64,000 nt of DNA from DATJLY01 sp035532935. Its GTDB lineage: Bacteria; Pseudomonadota; Alphaproteobacteria; ATCC43930; CGMCC-115725. The DNA is taken from contig DATKQE010000075.1 in the NCBI GenBank assembly GCA_035532935.1, positions 8,515-72,514 of the forward strand, written 5' to 3'. The notes beneath the pieces are model-generated. The model saw nothing but the letters and a program-made list of their open reading frames with translations. It made no database searches and was not told the origin of the DNA. Positions 33,785-43,834 of this stretch are shown piece after piece. Position numbers and translations under genes: made by a program. Numbering within the stretch: position 1 is the stretch's first letter; every line of letters begins with the position of its first letter.

Positions 33785-33835
33785 CGTCTCCTCCAGAAAT
33801 AACACCAAAAATATAGCAGAATTCGGCCGGTCCGG

Positions 33836-36166
33836 CTAGGCCCTTGTCTGCCGCTCGCGCAGCAGCGCGACGATGCGCGGCGGCGTGATCGGTGCCTCGG
33901 CGATGCGGACGCCGAAGGGCGCGAGCGCGTTCTCGACCGCGCCCAGGAGCGCGGCGATCGAGGAGATGGTGCCGGTCTCGCCCGCGCCCTTGATGCCCAG
34001 CGGATTGAGCGGCGTCGGCGTTTCCATGTGATGCAGCGCCACCGGCGGCATGTCGGTCGCGGTTGGCAACAGGTACTCGCCGAAATTGGTGGTGACGGGC
34101 TGCGCCTCGCCGTCATAGAGCATGCGCTCGAAGAAGGCATTGCCGATGCCGTGCGCGATCCCGCCGACGACCTGACCCGCGACCACCATCGGATTGATGA
34201 CCGCGCCGCAATCGTGCATCACAGTATAGCGCAGCACCGTCACCTGACCGGTCTCGACATCGACCTCGACCTCGGCGACGTGGCTGCCGTTCGAATAGGT
34301 GGATTGGTCGGGGGTGAAATAGCTGGTGGCCTCGACGCCGGGCGTGCCGGTCATGGAAAACCCGGGCATGCCGAGCGAGCGCACCGCGATCTCGCGAAAG
34401 CTCTTGCGCAAGTCAGGCACGCCCTTGACCCGCACGAAACCATCGGCGAGTTCGAGATCGTCTTCCGCCGCCTCGAGCATCTCGGCGGCAAGGCGCTTCA
34501 GCTTGTCGGCCACCGCGATCGCAGCGAGATGCACCGAATTGCCGGCATTGACCGCCGTGCGCGCAGCGAAGCTGCCGACCCCGAGCGAAACCGCAGCGGT
34601 ATCCGCCGTTACCACGTCGATCGACGACGGGACGATGCCGAGCTGATCGGCCGCCACCTGCGCCAACGTCGTCTTGTGCGACTGGCCCTGCGGCGTGGCG
34701 CCGGTATAGAGCGTGACCCGGCCGTTGCTGGCGATGCGCAGCGTGGCACTTTCGAACGGCCCGAGGCCGGTGCCCTCGACGGCATTGGCGATGCCGATGC
34801 CGAGATAGCGTCCTTGGGCGCGCGCCGCCGCCTGGCGCGCGGCGAAGCCGGCATAATCCGCCGCCGCCAGCGCCTTGGCCATGCACGCCGGATAGTCGCC
34901 GCTGTCATAGGTGACGGGCCGCCCGTCGCGGAAAATGATGCCGACATTGTACGGCATCTGCTGCGGCACGATGAAATTGCGCCGGCGCAATTCGGCGGGG
35001 TCGAGGCCAAGCTCGCGCGCGGCGCGGTCCATGAGGCGCTCCATCACCACCACCGCCTCGGGACGCCCGGCGCCGCGCACCGGCGTGGTCGAGACCTTGT
35101 TGGTGAAGACGGCGTTGAACTCCATCCGGTAATTCGGCACGACATAGGGACCGGGCACCGTGGAAGCGGCGATCCATGGCAGCACCACGCCCCACGGCAT
35201 ATAGGCGCCGGCCTCGTGAACGAGCCGGCCGCGTACGCCGAGAATGCGCGCATCGCCGTCGAGCGCGATCTCGACGTCCCAGATCTGGTCACGCTCCTGA
35301 TGGGTGGCGAGGAAGTTCTCGCGCCGGTCCTCGATCCATTTCACCGGCCGGCCGAGTCGCATCGTCGCCGCCACCAGCGCGCCGTATTCGCCATAGAACG
35401 CGCCCTTGGGCCCGAAGCCGCCGCCGACCTCGGGCGTGATCACGCGCACCTGATGGTCGCCGAGATCGAGGAGATCGAGCAGCACCCGCTTCTGCCGGTG
35501 CGAGGATTGCGAGCTGGCATAGACGGTAAGCTGCTGCGCGGTCCGGTCCCAGGTGGCGATCATGCCGCGGCATTCGAGCGGGAACGGGCCGCCGCGGTGC
35601 TGATGGATGCGCTCCTTGAAGACGTGCGGCGCGCGGGCAAAGGCGGCATCGGCATCGCCCACCGCGATCACCGCCTGCGCCGCGAGATTGCCGGGGCTTG
35701 CAGCATGCGCGAGCGGACTCCCCGGCACCAGCGCCGCGAGCGGATCGGCGACGGCCGGCAGCGTTTCGTAATCGACCACGACGCGCTGCGCGGCATCCTC
35801 GGCGACATGGCGGCTTTCCGCCGCCACCAGCGCCACCGGCTCGCCGACGAAGGAAACCTCGTCCTTCGCCAGCACATAGGGCATCAGCGGCTGCGTGATC
35901 GCCGGGCTCGGCACCAGCAGCGTGATGGTACGCTCTCGCATCGATGGCGGCAGGTCGGCGAACGCGAGTACCGCATGGATGCCCGGCAGCGCCCGCGCCG
36001 CCGCCGCATCGACGCCCCGCACCCGCGCATGAGCATGGGGACTGCGCACGACCGCGGCGTGCAGCATGCCGGGGAAATGAATGTCATCGACGAAGGTGGC
36101 GCCGCCCGTCAGCAGCGCCGAGTCCTCGGTGCGCTTCACCGAAGCGCCGAACCATCTCGCGCCCAT
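33836..36166 (-). CDS. Molybdenum hydroxylase (xanthine dehydrogenase family) large subunit
   Basis: A 776-residue molybdopterin-binding subunit. The N-terminal 'a/b hammerhead' opening is 'RWFGASVKRTEDSALLTGGATF'-like, 'PEVGGGFGPKGAFYGEYG' is the Mo-cofactor loop near residue 245, and 'IKGAGETGTI' near residue 740 carries the catalytic Glu. The segment 'VSLGVGSFAARTAVNAG' lacks the A-Y-R-C-S-F-R motif of form I carbon monoxide dehydrogenase, so it is not CoxL. The usual FAD (medium) and 2Fe-2S (small) subunits are not in the window. It likely hydroxylates an aromatic or heterocyclic ring or an aldehyde, with partners elsewhere. UbiD is 16 bases upstream. Confidence 0.87.
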   Translation of the reverse strand: MGARWFGASVKRTEDSALLTGGATFVDDIHFPGMLHAAVVRSPHAHARVRGVDAAAARALPGIHAVLAFADLPPSMRERTITLLVPSPAITQPLMPYVLAKDEVSFVGEPVALVAAESRHVAEDAAQRVVVDYETLPAVADPLAALVPGSPLAHAASPGNLAAQAVIAVGDADAAFARAPHVFKERIHQHRGGPFPLECRGMIATWDRTAQQLTVYASSQSSHRQKRVLLDLLDLGDHQVRVITPEVGGGFGPKGAFYGEYGALVAATMRLGRPVKWIEDRRENFLATHQERDQIWDVEIALDGDARILGVRGRLVHEAGAYMPWGVVLPWIAASTVPGPYVVPNYRMEFNAVFTNKVSTTPVRGAGRPEAVVVMERLMDRAARELGLDPAELRRRNFIVPQQMPYNVGIIFRDGRPVTYDSGDYPACMAKALAAADYAGFAARQAAARAQGRYLGIGIANAVEGTGLGPFESATLRIASNGRVTLYTGATPQGQSHKTTLAQVAADQLGIVPSSIDVVTADTAAVSLGVGSFAARTAVNAGNSVHLAAIAVADKLKRLAAEMLEAAEDDLELADGFVRVKGVPDLRKSFREIAVRSLGMPGFSMTGTPGVEATSYFTPDQSTYSNGSHVAEVEVDVETGQVTVLRYTVMHDCGAVINPMVVAGQVVGGIAHGIGNAFFERMLYDGEAQPVTTNFGEYLLPTATDMPPVALHHMETPTPLNPLGIKGAGETGTISSIAALLGAVENALAPFGVRIAEAPITPPRIVALLRERQTRA

Positions 36167-36182
36167 CGTCTTCCCGCCGCCG

Positions 36183-37862
36183 TCAGGGTTGCTTCTTCTC
36201 GCCCTCCTCGCCGGTGCGGTAGGGCTGCTCCGGCATCTTGTCGGCGCGGCGGAGCGCGAAGGTTTCGATCCCGGTCTCCTCCCAGGCGCCGGTGACGGCG
36301 CGCTGCGCATAGCGGTCCCAGCGCTCGGCCCAGTTGCCGAGCGTGTAGCCGTGCCAGGGCGGCCGCGCCGTGAGCGGCGCCAGGCCCAGCTCCTGCCAGA
36401 TCGCGCGCGCGCCTTCCATGTATTCGCGCCCCGGCAGCGCCAAAGGCGGCATTGGCCGCTTCAGCGTGGCATCGATCAGCATGACCGAATCCTGCTCGTC
36501 GGGGCCATATTGCGCGCCCTGCACGCCGCCGCCATAGGGGATGAGATGGACGTCCTGGATCGGATTGGAGCGATAGGCGATCGACCAGAACACCGCGTCG
36601 GTATTGGCGGGATCGATGTCCTCGCTCACCCCGATCACCACCTTGCCGCAGCGCGACTGGAAGGTGGCGGCGCCCTGCAGGCCGCGCCAGACCTCGGTGC
36701 GCGAGGTGCCGCGCGCGAATTGCACGAAGATGACCGGCCGGAGATTGCTCAGCGGCTCGTGCATGACGACGCGCCGGACGCCGCGGATGCCGAGATGGTC
36801 GCGCAGATGCGCCAGGAACAGCGGCTCGTAGGCGACCTTCTTGATGACGCAGGATTCGCTCGGCGTCACCTGGCTGATGATCGAGCTGAACACCGGTGCG
36901 CGCTTCATCGTGATCGCCGTCACCTGCATCGGCATGTTGAACGCCTCGAGCGCGACATAGCCGTTGCTCTCGCCGAACGGCGCCTCGGGCTCGAGCTGGC
37001 TCGTGTCGATGAGGCCCTCGATCACGATCTCGGCTGTAGCCGGAACCTCGAGATCGATGCTCACCGCCTTGACCATCGGGATCGGCTGGCCAGCGAGCGC
37101 GCCGGCGATCCCCATTTCGTCCTGGTCGACCGCGAGCTTCTGGGGCGCGGTGAAGACCACGACCGGGCCGCAGCCGAGCGCGATCGCGATCGGCATCTTC
37201 TCCTTGCGCTCGCGGTATTTCAGCCAGTGGAGATAGCCGCCGGCGCCGCCCGAGCGCCGCGCCACCATGCGCACGGCGAGCCGGTCGGTCGCCTTGAGCG
37301 CGGCGCGGTAGGTGCCGGTGTTGCGCACGCCGGTCTCGGGATCCTTGGTGATGCACATGGTCGCGGTAAGATAGGGCGCCGAATCGAAGCCGGGCGTCGA
37401 GACCGGCACCGGCAGGAGCTTCAGGCCGCCATCCGGCCGCCGCAGCGCGTCGCCGGTGATCACGACCTCCTGGCAGCGCGCCTCGGTCACCACCGCCGGC
37501 GGCACCGGATGCGCGATCGCATCGAGCCAGGCGGGCCCGATCTCAGCGACCGTGCGTCCCATGCCGAGCGCATAAATTTGCGGCGAGGCGGCGAGCGCGC
37601 CAACCGCCACCGGGATGTCATAGCGCCGGCCGCGGGAATCGACGACATTGGTGAAGAGAAACGCGCGCCGGTCGTCTTCCGCGAGGCCGCCGACGAACTG
37701 CCAGCGCACCAGCGGATGAAGTTCGGTGTCCTTGTTGATCGGACGATCGACGCGCACCAGCAGCCCGGCCTTGTCGAGCGCCGCAAGATGCTCCTGGAAA
37801 TCGAGCGTGGGGCGGGGCAAGGGAGCGGTGCGTTGCGCGCGCACGGCGGCGGTGTCGTCCAT
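36183..37862 (-). CDS. UbiD-family prenyl-FMN decarboxylase
   Basis: A 559-residue UbiD-type (de)carboxylase. These enzymes use prenylated FMN made by UbiX to add or remove a carboxyl group on an aromatic or unsaturated acid. 'GVRNTGTYRAALKATDRLAV' and the catalytic region 'LEPEAPFGESNGYVA' with its E-x-x-x-x-E pair are visible. The N-terminal 'DFQEHLAALDKAGLLVRVD' is the family opening. UbiX is not seen nearby. The gene precedes the molybdenum hydroxylase gene, and the quinone oxidoreductase gene is divergent. The ATG at 37862 is preferred to one 19 codons upstream. Confidence 0.9.
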   Translation of the reverse strand: MDDTAAVRAQRTAPLPRPTLDFQEHLAALDKAGLLVRVDRPINKDTELHPLVRWQFVGGLAEDDRRAFLFTNVVDSRGRRYDIPVAVGALAASPQIYALGMGRTVAEIGPAWLDAIAHPVPPAVVTEARCQEVVITGDALRRPDGGLKLLPVPVSTPGFDSAPYLTATMCITKDPETGVRNTGTYRAALKATDRLAVRMVARRSGGAGGYLHWLKYRERKEKMPIAIALGCGPVVVFTAPQKLAVDQDEMGIAGALAGQPIPMVKAVSIDLEVPATAEIVIEGLIDTSQLEPEAPFGESNGYVALEAFNMPMQVTAITMKRAPVFSSIISQVTPSESCVIKKVAYEPLFLAHLRDHLGIRGVRRVVMHEPLSNLRPVIFVQFARGTSRTEVWRGLQGAATFQSRCGKVVIGVSEDIDPANTDAVFWSIAYRSNPIQDVHLIPYGGGVQGAQYGPDEQDSVMLIDATLKRPMPPLALPGREYMEGARAIWQELGLAPLTARPPWHGYTLGNWAERWDRYAQRAVTGAWEETGIETFALRRADKMPEQPYRTGEEGEKKQP

Positions 37863-37996
37863 GATGGCGTCCTCGCAATGTCTTGGCCGATTGTTCCCCA
37901 AGGGCGCGGCGGTGTCCATGCGTTCATCCGCAAGCGGCGCTTTTCTCGGCCGGTGTCAGGACTTATCCTTCACGCTCCGAATTGAGGAGGCGGTGC

Positions 37997-38992
37997 ATGT
38001 CCATTCCCGAGACGATGCGGGCGGTGATCATCGAACGGCCCGGCGGACCCGAGGCGCTGCGCATCGTCACGCGCAAGGTGCCGCTTCCGGACCATGGCGA
38101 GGTTCTCGTCAAGGTCGCGGCGGCGGGGCTCAACGGCGCCGATCTCGGGCAGCGGCGCGGCCGCTATCCGATGCCGCCCGGCGCGCCGGACGTGTTCGGG
38201 CTCGAGGCTTCGGGCGAAGTCGCTGCGGTCGGCGCGGGCGTCACGCAGTGGCGCGTCGGCGACAACGTCGCGGCGCTCATGGTCGGCGGCGGCTATGCCG
38301 ATTATTGCGCCGTGCCTGCGGTGCAGTGCCTGCCCGCGCCCCCATCCCTGTCGCTCATCGAGGCCGCCGCGCTGCCAGAATGCGTGATGACGGTGTGGAG
38401 CAATGTGTTCGAGCTGGGCGCGCTCCGGCCCGGCGACGCGCTGCTCGTCCATGGCGGCGCGAGCGGCATCGGCACGACCGCGATTCAACTGGCGCACACG
38501 CTCGGCGCGACGGTTTACGCCACCGCCGGCACGGCCGAGAAGTGCCGGCGCTGCGAGGCGCTCGGCGCCGCGCGCGCGATCGACTATCGTGAGGAGGATT
38601 TCGTCGCGGTGCTGGAACGCGAGACCAAGGGCGCAGGCGTCGATGTCGTGCTCGACATGGTGGCGGGCGATTATCTCAACCGCGACCTGCGCATCATGGC
38701 GCATGGCGGGCGGCTGGTGATGATCGCCTTCAAGCAGGGCAGCACCGTGCCGATCGACTGCACGCTGATCTCGGAGAAGCAGGCATCGATCACCGGCTCG
38801 CGGCTGCGCCCGCGGCCCGTCGCCGAGAAAGGCCGCCTCGTCGCGGCGGTGCGCAAGGCGATATGGCCGCTCATCGAAGCGGACCGGTTCAGGCCGGTGA
38901 TCGATGCGACTTTCCCGCTCGCCGAGGTCGCCCGGGCGCACGAGCGCATGGAGGCAGGCGTCCACATCGGCAAGATCCTGCTGACGATGTGA
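37997..38992 (+). CDS. Zinc-independent quinone/enone oxidoreductase (MDR family)
   Basis: A 331-residue NAD(P)H-dependent oxidoreductase of the QOR/PIG3 branch. 'AAAGLNGADLGQRRGRYPMP' replaces the zinc-binding cysteine region, so it is zinc-independent. The cofactor fold is 'LVHGGASGIGTTAIQLAHTLGA' near residue 145, and 'VVLDMVAGDYLNRDLRIMA' follows. It reduces quinones or alpha,beta-unsaturated carbonyls. A strong GGAGG box precedes the ATG. It is divergent from UbiD and convergent with the DUF1330 gene. Confidence 0.9.
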   Translation: MSIPETMRAVIIERPGGPEALRIVTRKVPLPDHGEVLVKVAAAGLNGADLGQRRGRYPMPPGAPDVFGLEASGEVAAVGAGVTQWRVGDNVAALMVGGGYADYCAVPAVQCLPAPPSLSLIEAAALPECVMTVWSNVFELGALRPGDALLVHGGASGIGTTAIQLAHTLGATVYATAGTAEKCRRCEALGAARAIDYREEDFVAVLERETKGAGVDVVLDMVAGDYLNRDLRIMAHGGRLVMIAFKQGSTVPIDCTLISEKQASITGSRLRPRPVAEKGRLVAAVRKAIWPLIEADRFRPVIDATFPLAEVARAHERMEAGVHIGKILLTM

Positions 38993-38996
38993 CGGC

Positions 38997-39281
38997 TCAC
39001 AACCCGGCGACGAGGACGAAGCGTGCCGTCGAGCAGCTCTGGCGGATCTTCGTCGCCGCCTGGTAGTCGGGCGAGTGGAACCAGCTTCTCGCCGCATCGG
39101 CGTCGGCGAAGCGAAGAATGACCATGCGCTTGGGTGCGGCGCCTTCGAGCGCCTCCGCCGCGCCGCCGCGCGCGAGATAGACGCCGCCGTTACGCGCGAT
39201 GCTGACTTCGGCGGCGGTCTTGTAGGCCTCGTAGGCGGCGGGATCATGCACGTCGATTTCGACCACGACATAAGCGGCCAT
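38997..39281 (-). CDS. DUF1330 family protein
   Basis: A 94-residue protein that covers the whole DUF1330 domain, a dimeric alpha/beta-barrel fold: 'AAYVVVEIDVHDPAAYEAYK' at the start, 'GGVYLARGG' in the middle and 'RMVILRFADADAARSWFHSP' with 'DYQAATKIRQ' at the end. Its function is not established. It faces the quinone oxidoreductase gene with four bases between stops and is divergent from the enoyl-CoA hydratase gene. Confidence 0.9.
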   Translation of the reverse strand: MAAYVVVEIDVHDPAAYEAYKTAAEVSIARNGGVYLARGGAAEALEGAAPKRMVILRFADADAARSWFHSPDYQAATKIRQSCSTARFVLVAGL

Positions 39282-39419
39282 GGATCTCTCCCAGGCGATG
39301 GATGCTGCGGCTGCGCATCATAGAAGCCGCGCCGCGGCAAGGCGCAAGGCGCAAAATGCCATGGACGCGCCGCACCGAGCGCCCGAGAATACGCCACCGC
39401 CGCAGCGCAGGGGACAGTC

Positions 39420-40235
<816 letters not shown>

Positions 40236-40243
40236 CCGCGCCG

Positions 40244-41248
40244 CTACTGCTCCATCGTGCTCACGGCGAAGATTTCGTCGAGGCGCATCAGGCGGGGCGT
40301 CAGCCCCTGCTCGTTCGAGTACTGCGCAGCGGTCTCGAGCACCTTGCGGTTCGCCCGCATGCCGTGGCGCAGGAGCGGCTGGCGCAACGTCGCGCGCGCC
40401 TCCTTCGGCAGCGCGCCGGTTTCGAGGTAATAGTCCACATGCTCCATCCGCTCGGCGTCGGCGATCTCGTTGGCGCTTTGGAATGCCTTGAGGATGTTGA
40501 GCGCGGCCCAGGGATGCTTCTCGGCGATTTCGCGCTTGATGACCATGCCGTGATTAATGGGATAGATCCCGGTCTTGTTGACGTAGCGAACGCCTTCGGC
40601 CGCAGGATCGGGAAAGAGCGTCTTGATGTCGGGGTGGTTGCGCAGGTCGACGGTGCTGCGGTCGATGAGGTTGCGGTCGTCACCGCGATTGGCAATATAG
40701 TGGACTGCGGCCTGCAGTTCGCCCGACAGCATCATCGAGCCGATGCTCTTCTCGAATGGAATGCGGTTGACGGTGACGCCCGGCGGCGGCGCGAAACCGG
40801 TGGCGCCGCCATGGCTCAGCTCCGGCAGGCGCTCCATCCACCACTCCACGTCGCGGGCGTGCACGCCGAATTCGTGCTGCAGCACCCCGCGGTTCCACAG
40901 CGCGGCCGTCTGCTGGTATTCCGGCACGCCGACGCGCTTGCCCTTGAGATCGGCCGGAGTCTCGATACGCGCATCGCGCCTCACGAGAAGCGCGGTGTGG
41001 AAGACGCGCCGCGTGGTGAAGACGGGTATGCCGACCCAGCGCTCGTCGCCCTTGCTCTTCGCCATCATCAGCGATGACATCGACATCTCGGACACGTCGA
41101 ACTCGGCGAAATGGAGCTGGCGCCAGAACATCTCCGAGGGATGGAGCGGCGTCACCACGAAATCGATGGCGTCGGCCCTCACCCGTCCGTCGTGGATCGG
41201 CCAGGTCCGGGGATTGCTGGTCAAGGCCATACTGAGTTGAAGCTTCAT
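40244..41248 (-). CDS. 4,5-dihydroxyphthalate decarboxylase-like protein, second copy
   Basis: A 334-residue relative of the gene at 24954. Shared segments include 'GRVRADAIDFVVTPLHPSEM', 'FAEFDVSEMSMSSLMM', 'DLKGKRVGVPEYQQTAALWN' and 'KTGIYPINHGMVIKR'. There is no signal peptide. It is more divergent from Pht5 than the first copy: the 'ACxDYDR' opening is replaced by 'ALTSNPRTW'. A decarboxylase, isomerase or binding role is all possible. It is probably co-transcribed with the upstream methyltransferase (90 bases). The paralogues suggest two related acid substrates. Confidence 0.78.
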   Translation of the reverse strand: MKLQLSMALTSNPRTWPIHDGRVRADAIDFVVTPLHPSEMFWRQLHFAEFDVSEMSMSSLMMAKSKGDERWVGIPVFTTRRVFHTALLVRRDARIETPADLKGKRVGVPEYQQTAALWNRGVLQHEFGVHARDVEWWMERLPELSHGGATGFAPPPGVTVNRIPFEKSIGSMMLSGELQAAVHYIANRGDDRNLIDRSTVDLRNHPDIKTLFPDPAAEGVRYVNKTGIYPINHGMVIKREIAEKHPWAALNILKAFQSANEIADAERMEHVDYYLETGALPKEARATLRQPLLRHGMRANRKVLETAAQYSNEQGLTPRLMRLDEIFAVSTMEQ

Positions 41249-41338
41249 GGGGTCTCCTTCCTCGTCGCGCAGAGCATGGCGATTTGCGGCCAGCCGTCAA
41301 CCGGGCTTGCCGCAGCCGCGCCATGCAGCGGCGCGTGA

Positions 41339-42157
41339 TCAACCCTCGCGGCGCACGACGCCCTGCACCAGCCCGATGCGGCGCTCCTCGAGGTTCCGGA
41401 TCATGTTCGCCGCGATCGCCGGGTAATCGTCGCCGACGAGAATGTGAATCCCGAGCGGCTGCGGCGCGGCCTTGTAGCGCGCCTGCGCCTGCGCGAGGGC
41501 ATCGTCGGTCTGGTCCTCGAAGGCGATGACGCGAAACCCGGCGGCGAGCAGCTTCGCCCTTGTCTCGGCCGGGGTAAGGAGGAAGCTCGTCGCCGCGCTG
41601 CGCGCCCACGGCACCGGGTAGTGCGGCGGCGCCGCGGGCCCGGCGACGACATCGGAAAAGGCATAGCGGCCGCCCGGCTTCAGCACGCGCCGGATCTCGG
41701 CGTAGAGACGGTCGCGCTCGGCGATGTTCATGACCACGTTCTGCGACCAGACGACATCGAAGCTCGCATCCTCAAAGGGCACCGCCAGCGCATTGCCCTG
41801 GCGGTAATCGACCTTGTCGTCGAGCTTCATGCGCCGGGCCAGCATGGTCGCGGCGGCGACGAACGCGGCCGTAAGATCGACGCCACTGACGCGGCAGCCG
41901 AAGGTGGCGGCAAGCCAGCGCGACGGGCCGCCGATCCCCGAGCCGAGATCGAGCACCCGTTCCTGGCCGGTGAGCGCGAGGAGCCGCGCCAGGTCGCGCG
42001 TCGCGGCCCGGCCGCGGGTGTGAAACTCGTCGATCGGCGCGACATCATCCGGCGTCAGCCGGTCGAGGTCTTTTCCCGCCGCTTGCAGCGCGGCGAGGAT
42101 CGCTGCGCCGAGCTCGGCCCGCGTGTAATGCGCTTCGACGCTGCCTGCATCGGTCAT
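41339..42157 (-). CDS. Class I SAM-dependent methyltransferase (UbiE-like)
   Basis: A 272-residue methyltransferase. Motif I 'RVLDLGSGIGGPSRWLA' starts near residue 67. The later motifs are 'VSGVDLTAAFVAAATMLA', 'SFDVVWSQNVVMNI' and 'VLKPGGRYAFSDVV'. The layout fits ubiquinone/menaquinone or sarcosine/dimethylglycine-type methyltransferases. The methyl acceptor is unknown; it might methylate a phenol or amine. The ATG at 42157 is adopted, although the open frame continues upstream in antisense to the MFS gene. The MFS exporter gene lies 77 bases upstream on the same strand. Confidence 0.85.
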   Translation of the reverse strand: MTDAGSVEAHYTRAELGAAILAALQAAGKDLDRLTPDDVAPIDEFHTRGRAATRDLARLLALTGQERVLDLGSGIGGPSRWLAATFGCRVSGVDLTAAFVAAATMLARRMKLDDKVDYRQGNALAVPFEDASFDVVWSQNVVMNIAERDRLYAEIRRVLKPGGRYAFSDVVAGPAAPPHYPVPWARSAATSFLLTPAETRAKLLAAGFRVIAFEDQTDDALAQAQARYKAAPQPLGIHILVGDDYPAIAANMIRNLEERRIGLVQGVVRREG

Positions 42158-42234
42158 GGCTCGGCTCCGGGCGATGAAAGGAGGACTATCGGCCATGCAA
42201 GGCGGCAGCGGCAAGCCGGTTCCCGGGACCGGCC

Positions 42235-43716
42235 TCAATCGTCGGCGTGGCCGTGGGCGAGCCCGTGGCCGGCGGGGAGCAGCAGGCCCACGGCCAGAAC
42301 GAAGACCGTGAGGCCGAGCATGATCGCGAATACGAGATGCAGCGCCGCGTCGAACGCCGTGAGAACGGGCCGCATCGTCGCGAGCGAGAGGTCGCGGCGC
42401 GACGACGGATTGAGCATGCGGGTGACGAGATCGCCGCCGCCCGGCAAGCCGGCAAGGCGCGCGTTGAGAATGCCGCCAAAGAGCGCCGCGCCGATCGCCT
42501 GGCCGAGGATACGGGTGAAGACGATGGTTGAGGTGGCGATGCCGCGCTGGCTCCAGCCGCTGCCGGCCTGGATTGCCACCATGTAAGTATTGTTGTTCAT
42601 TCCCATGCCGAAGCCGACGAACAGACCGCTCGCCATCACCCAGGCGGCCGCGCTGGCCGGTCCAAGCCGCAGCATCATCATGCCGCCGACGATCGACAGA
42701 CACGCGCCGCTCGCCGCGGCGGCGCGGTAGGACACCTGCAGCATGATCCGCCCGGCGAGCACCGCGCCGATCGGACCCGCCATCGACATCGCCATCAGGG
42801 TAACCCCGGCGATGAAGGCGCTTCGGCCCATCACGCCCTCGATATAGGCCGGCAGGAAGGCGGCGAAACCCATCGTTATCGCGCCGAGAGCGATGCTGAC
42901 CGCGTTGCCGCTGGCGACGATGCGGTCCCGCCACAGTGCGAGCGGCCAGACCGGCTCGGGCACGCGCGCCTCCCACATCACGAAGAGCACGAGAGCGACG
43001 AGCGCAACGGTCATGAGCGCAACGGTCGCGGCCGGCCCGACCCGCGCCGCCTCGGCCAGCGCGAACATGAGAATGCCGGTGCCGAGCCCCAGCAGCCCCG
43101 ACCCCACGAAGTCGATGCGGTGGCGATGGCGCTCGGTCCGCTCGTCGAGCTTCCAGGCGAGCAGCGCCGCGGCGATGAGGCCGAACGGCACGTTGATCCA
43201 AAACACCATCGGCCAAATCGTATGCGCCGCCAGAAAGGCGCCAACCATTGGCCCGATGACCGCGGCGCCGACGAAAACGCTCGAGACATAGCCCTGCATG
43301 CGCGCCCGTTCGGGCCCGTGATAGACATCGCCGATGAGCGTGCGCCCGACCGGCATCACCGCACCCGCGCCGATACCCTGGACGACGCGGAACGCGACCA
43401 GGGACAGCATGCTCCAGGCGAACCCGCACAGCACCGATCCCACGAGGAAAAGCCCGATGCCGAGCAGCAGGATGGGCTTGCGGCCGTAGAAATCGGCAAG
43501 CCGCCCATAGATCGGGATCGTCACGGCCTGTGTCAGGAGATAGGCGGTGAAGACCCAGCTCAAGAGCTCGAACCCGCCCAGCGCGGCGACGATCGTCGGC
43601 ATCGCCGTCGCGACGATGGTTCCCTCGATCGCCGTCATGAAGACGGACGCCAGCGCCGCGATGAAAATCCACACCCGGCCCCTTGTCGACTCCGCGGCCC
43701 GCCGCCCCTCGCTCAT
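42235..43716 (-). CDS. MFS drug-type exporter, DHA2 (EmrB/QacA) family
   Basis: A 493-residue transporter with about 14 hydrophobic segments. Motif A is 'GRLADFYGRKPILL' after helix 2, the R in 'FRVVQGIGAGAVMP' is the family motif B, and 'AVIGPMVGAFLAAH' is antiporter motif C. 'IEGTIVATAMPTIVAAL' in helix 1 is diagnostic of the DHA2 family. It is expected to export a drug or toxic metabolite by proton antiport. It is the first gene of a likely unit with the methyltransferase and the Pht5-like gene. Confidence 0.92.
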   Translation of the reverse strand: MSEGRRAAESTRGRVWIFIAALASVFMTAIEGTIVATAMPTIVAALGGFELLSWVFTAYLLTQAVTIPIYGRLADFYGRKPILLLGIGLFLVGSVLCGFAWSMLSLVAFRVVQGIGAGAVMPVGRTLIGDVYHGPERARMQGYVSSVFVGAAVIGPMVGAFLAAHTIWPMVFWINVPFGLIAAALLAWKLDERTERHRHRIDFVGSGLLGLGTGILMFALAEAARVGPAATVALMTVALVALVLFVMWEARVPEPVWPLALWRDRIVASGNAVSIALGAITMGFAAFLPAYIEGVMGRSAFIAGVTLMAMSMAGPIGAVLAGRIMLQVSYRAAAASGACLSIVGGMMMLRLGPASAAAWVMASGLFVGFGMGMNNNTYMVAIQAGSGWSQRGIATSTIVFTRILGQAIGAALFGGILNARLAGLPGGGDLVTRMLNPSSRRDLSLATMRPVLTAFDAALHLVFAIMLGLTVFVLAVGLLLPAGHGLAHGHADD

Positions 43717-43834
43717 TTCGGCTCTTCCCTATCGGCGCACCGCGCCTCGTCAAAGACACCTGCGCCGGCCCGGACGCCACGGCGCGGCGCGCTGCGGCAG
43801 GGGCGCGGAAGCTCGCACCTTCGCCCTCCGCCCG

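Noticed and set aside
33836..36166. Carbon monoxide dehydrogenase (CoxL)
   Set aside because: The form I active-site motif (A-Y-x-C-S-F-R) is absent; the corresponding segment reads VSLGVGSFAARTAV, and CoxM/CoxS genes are missing.
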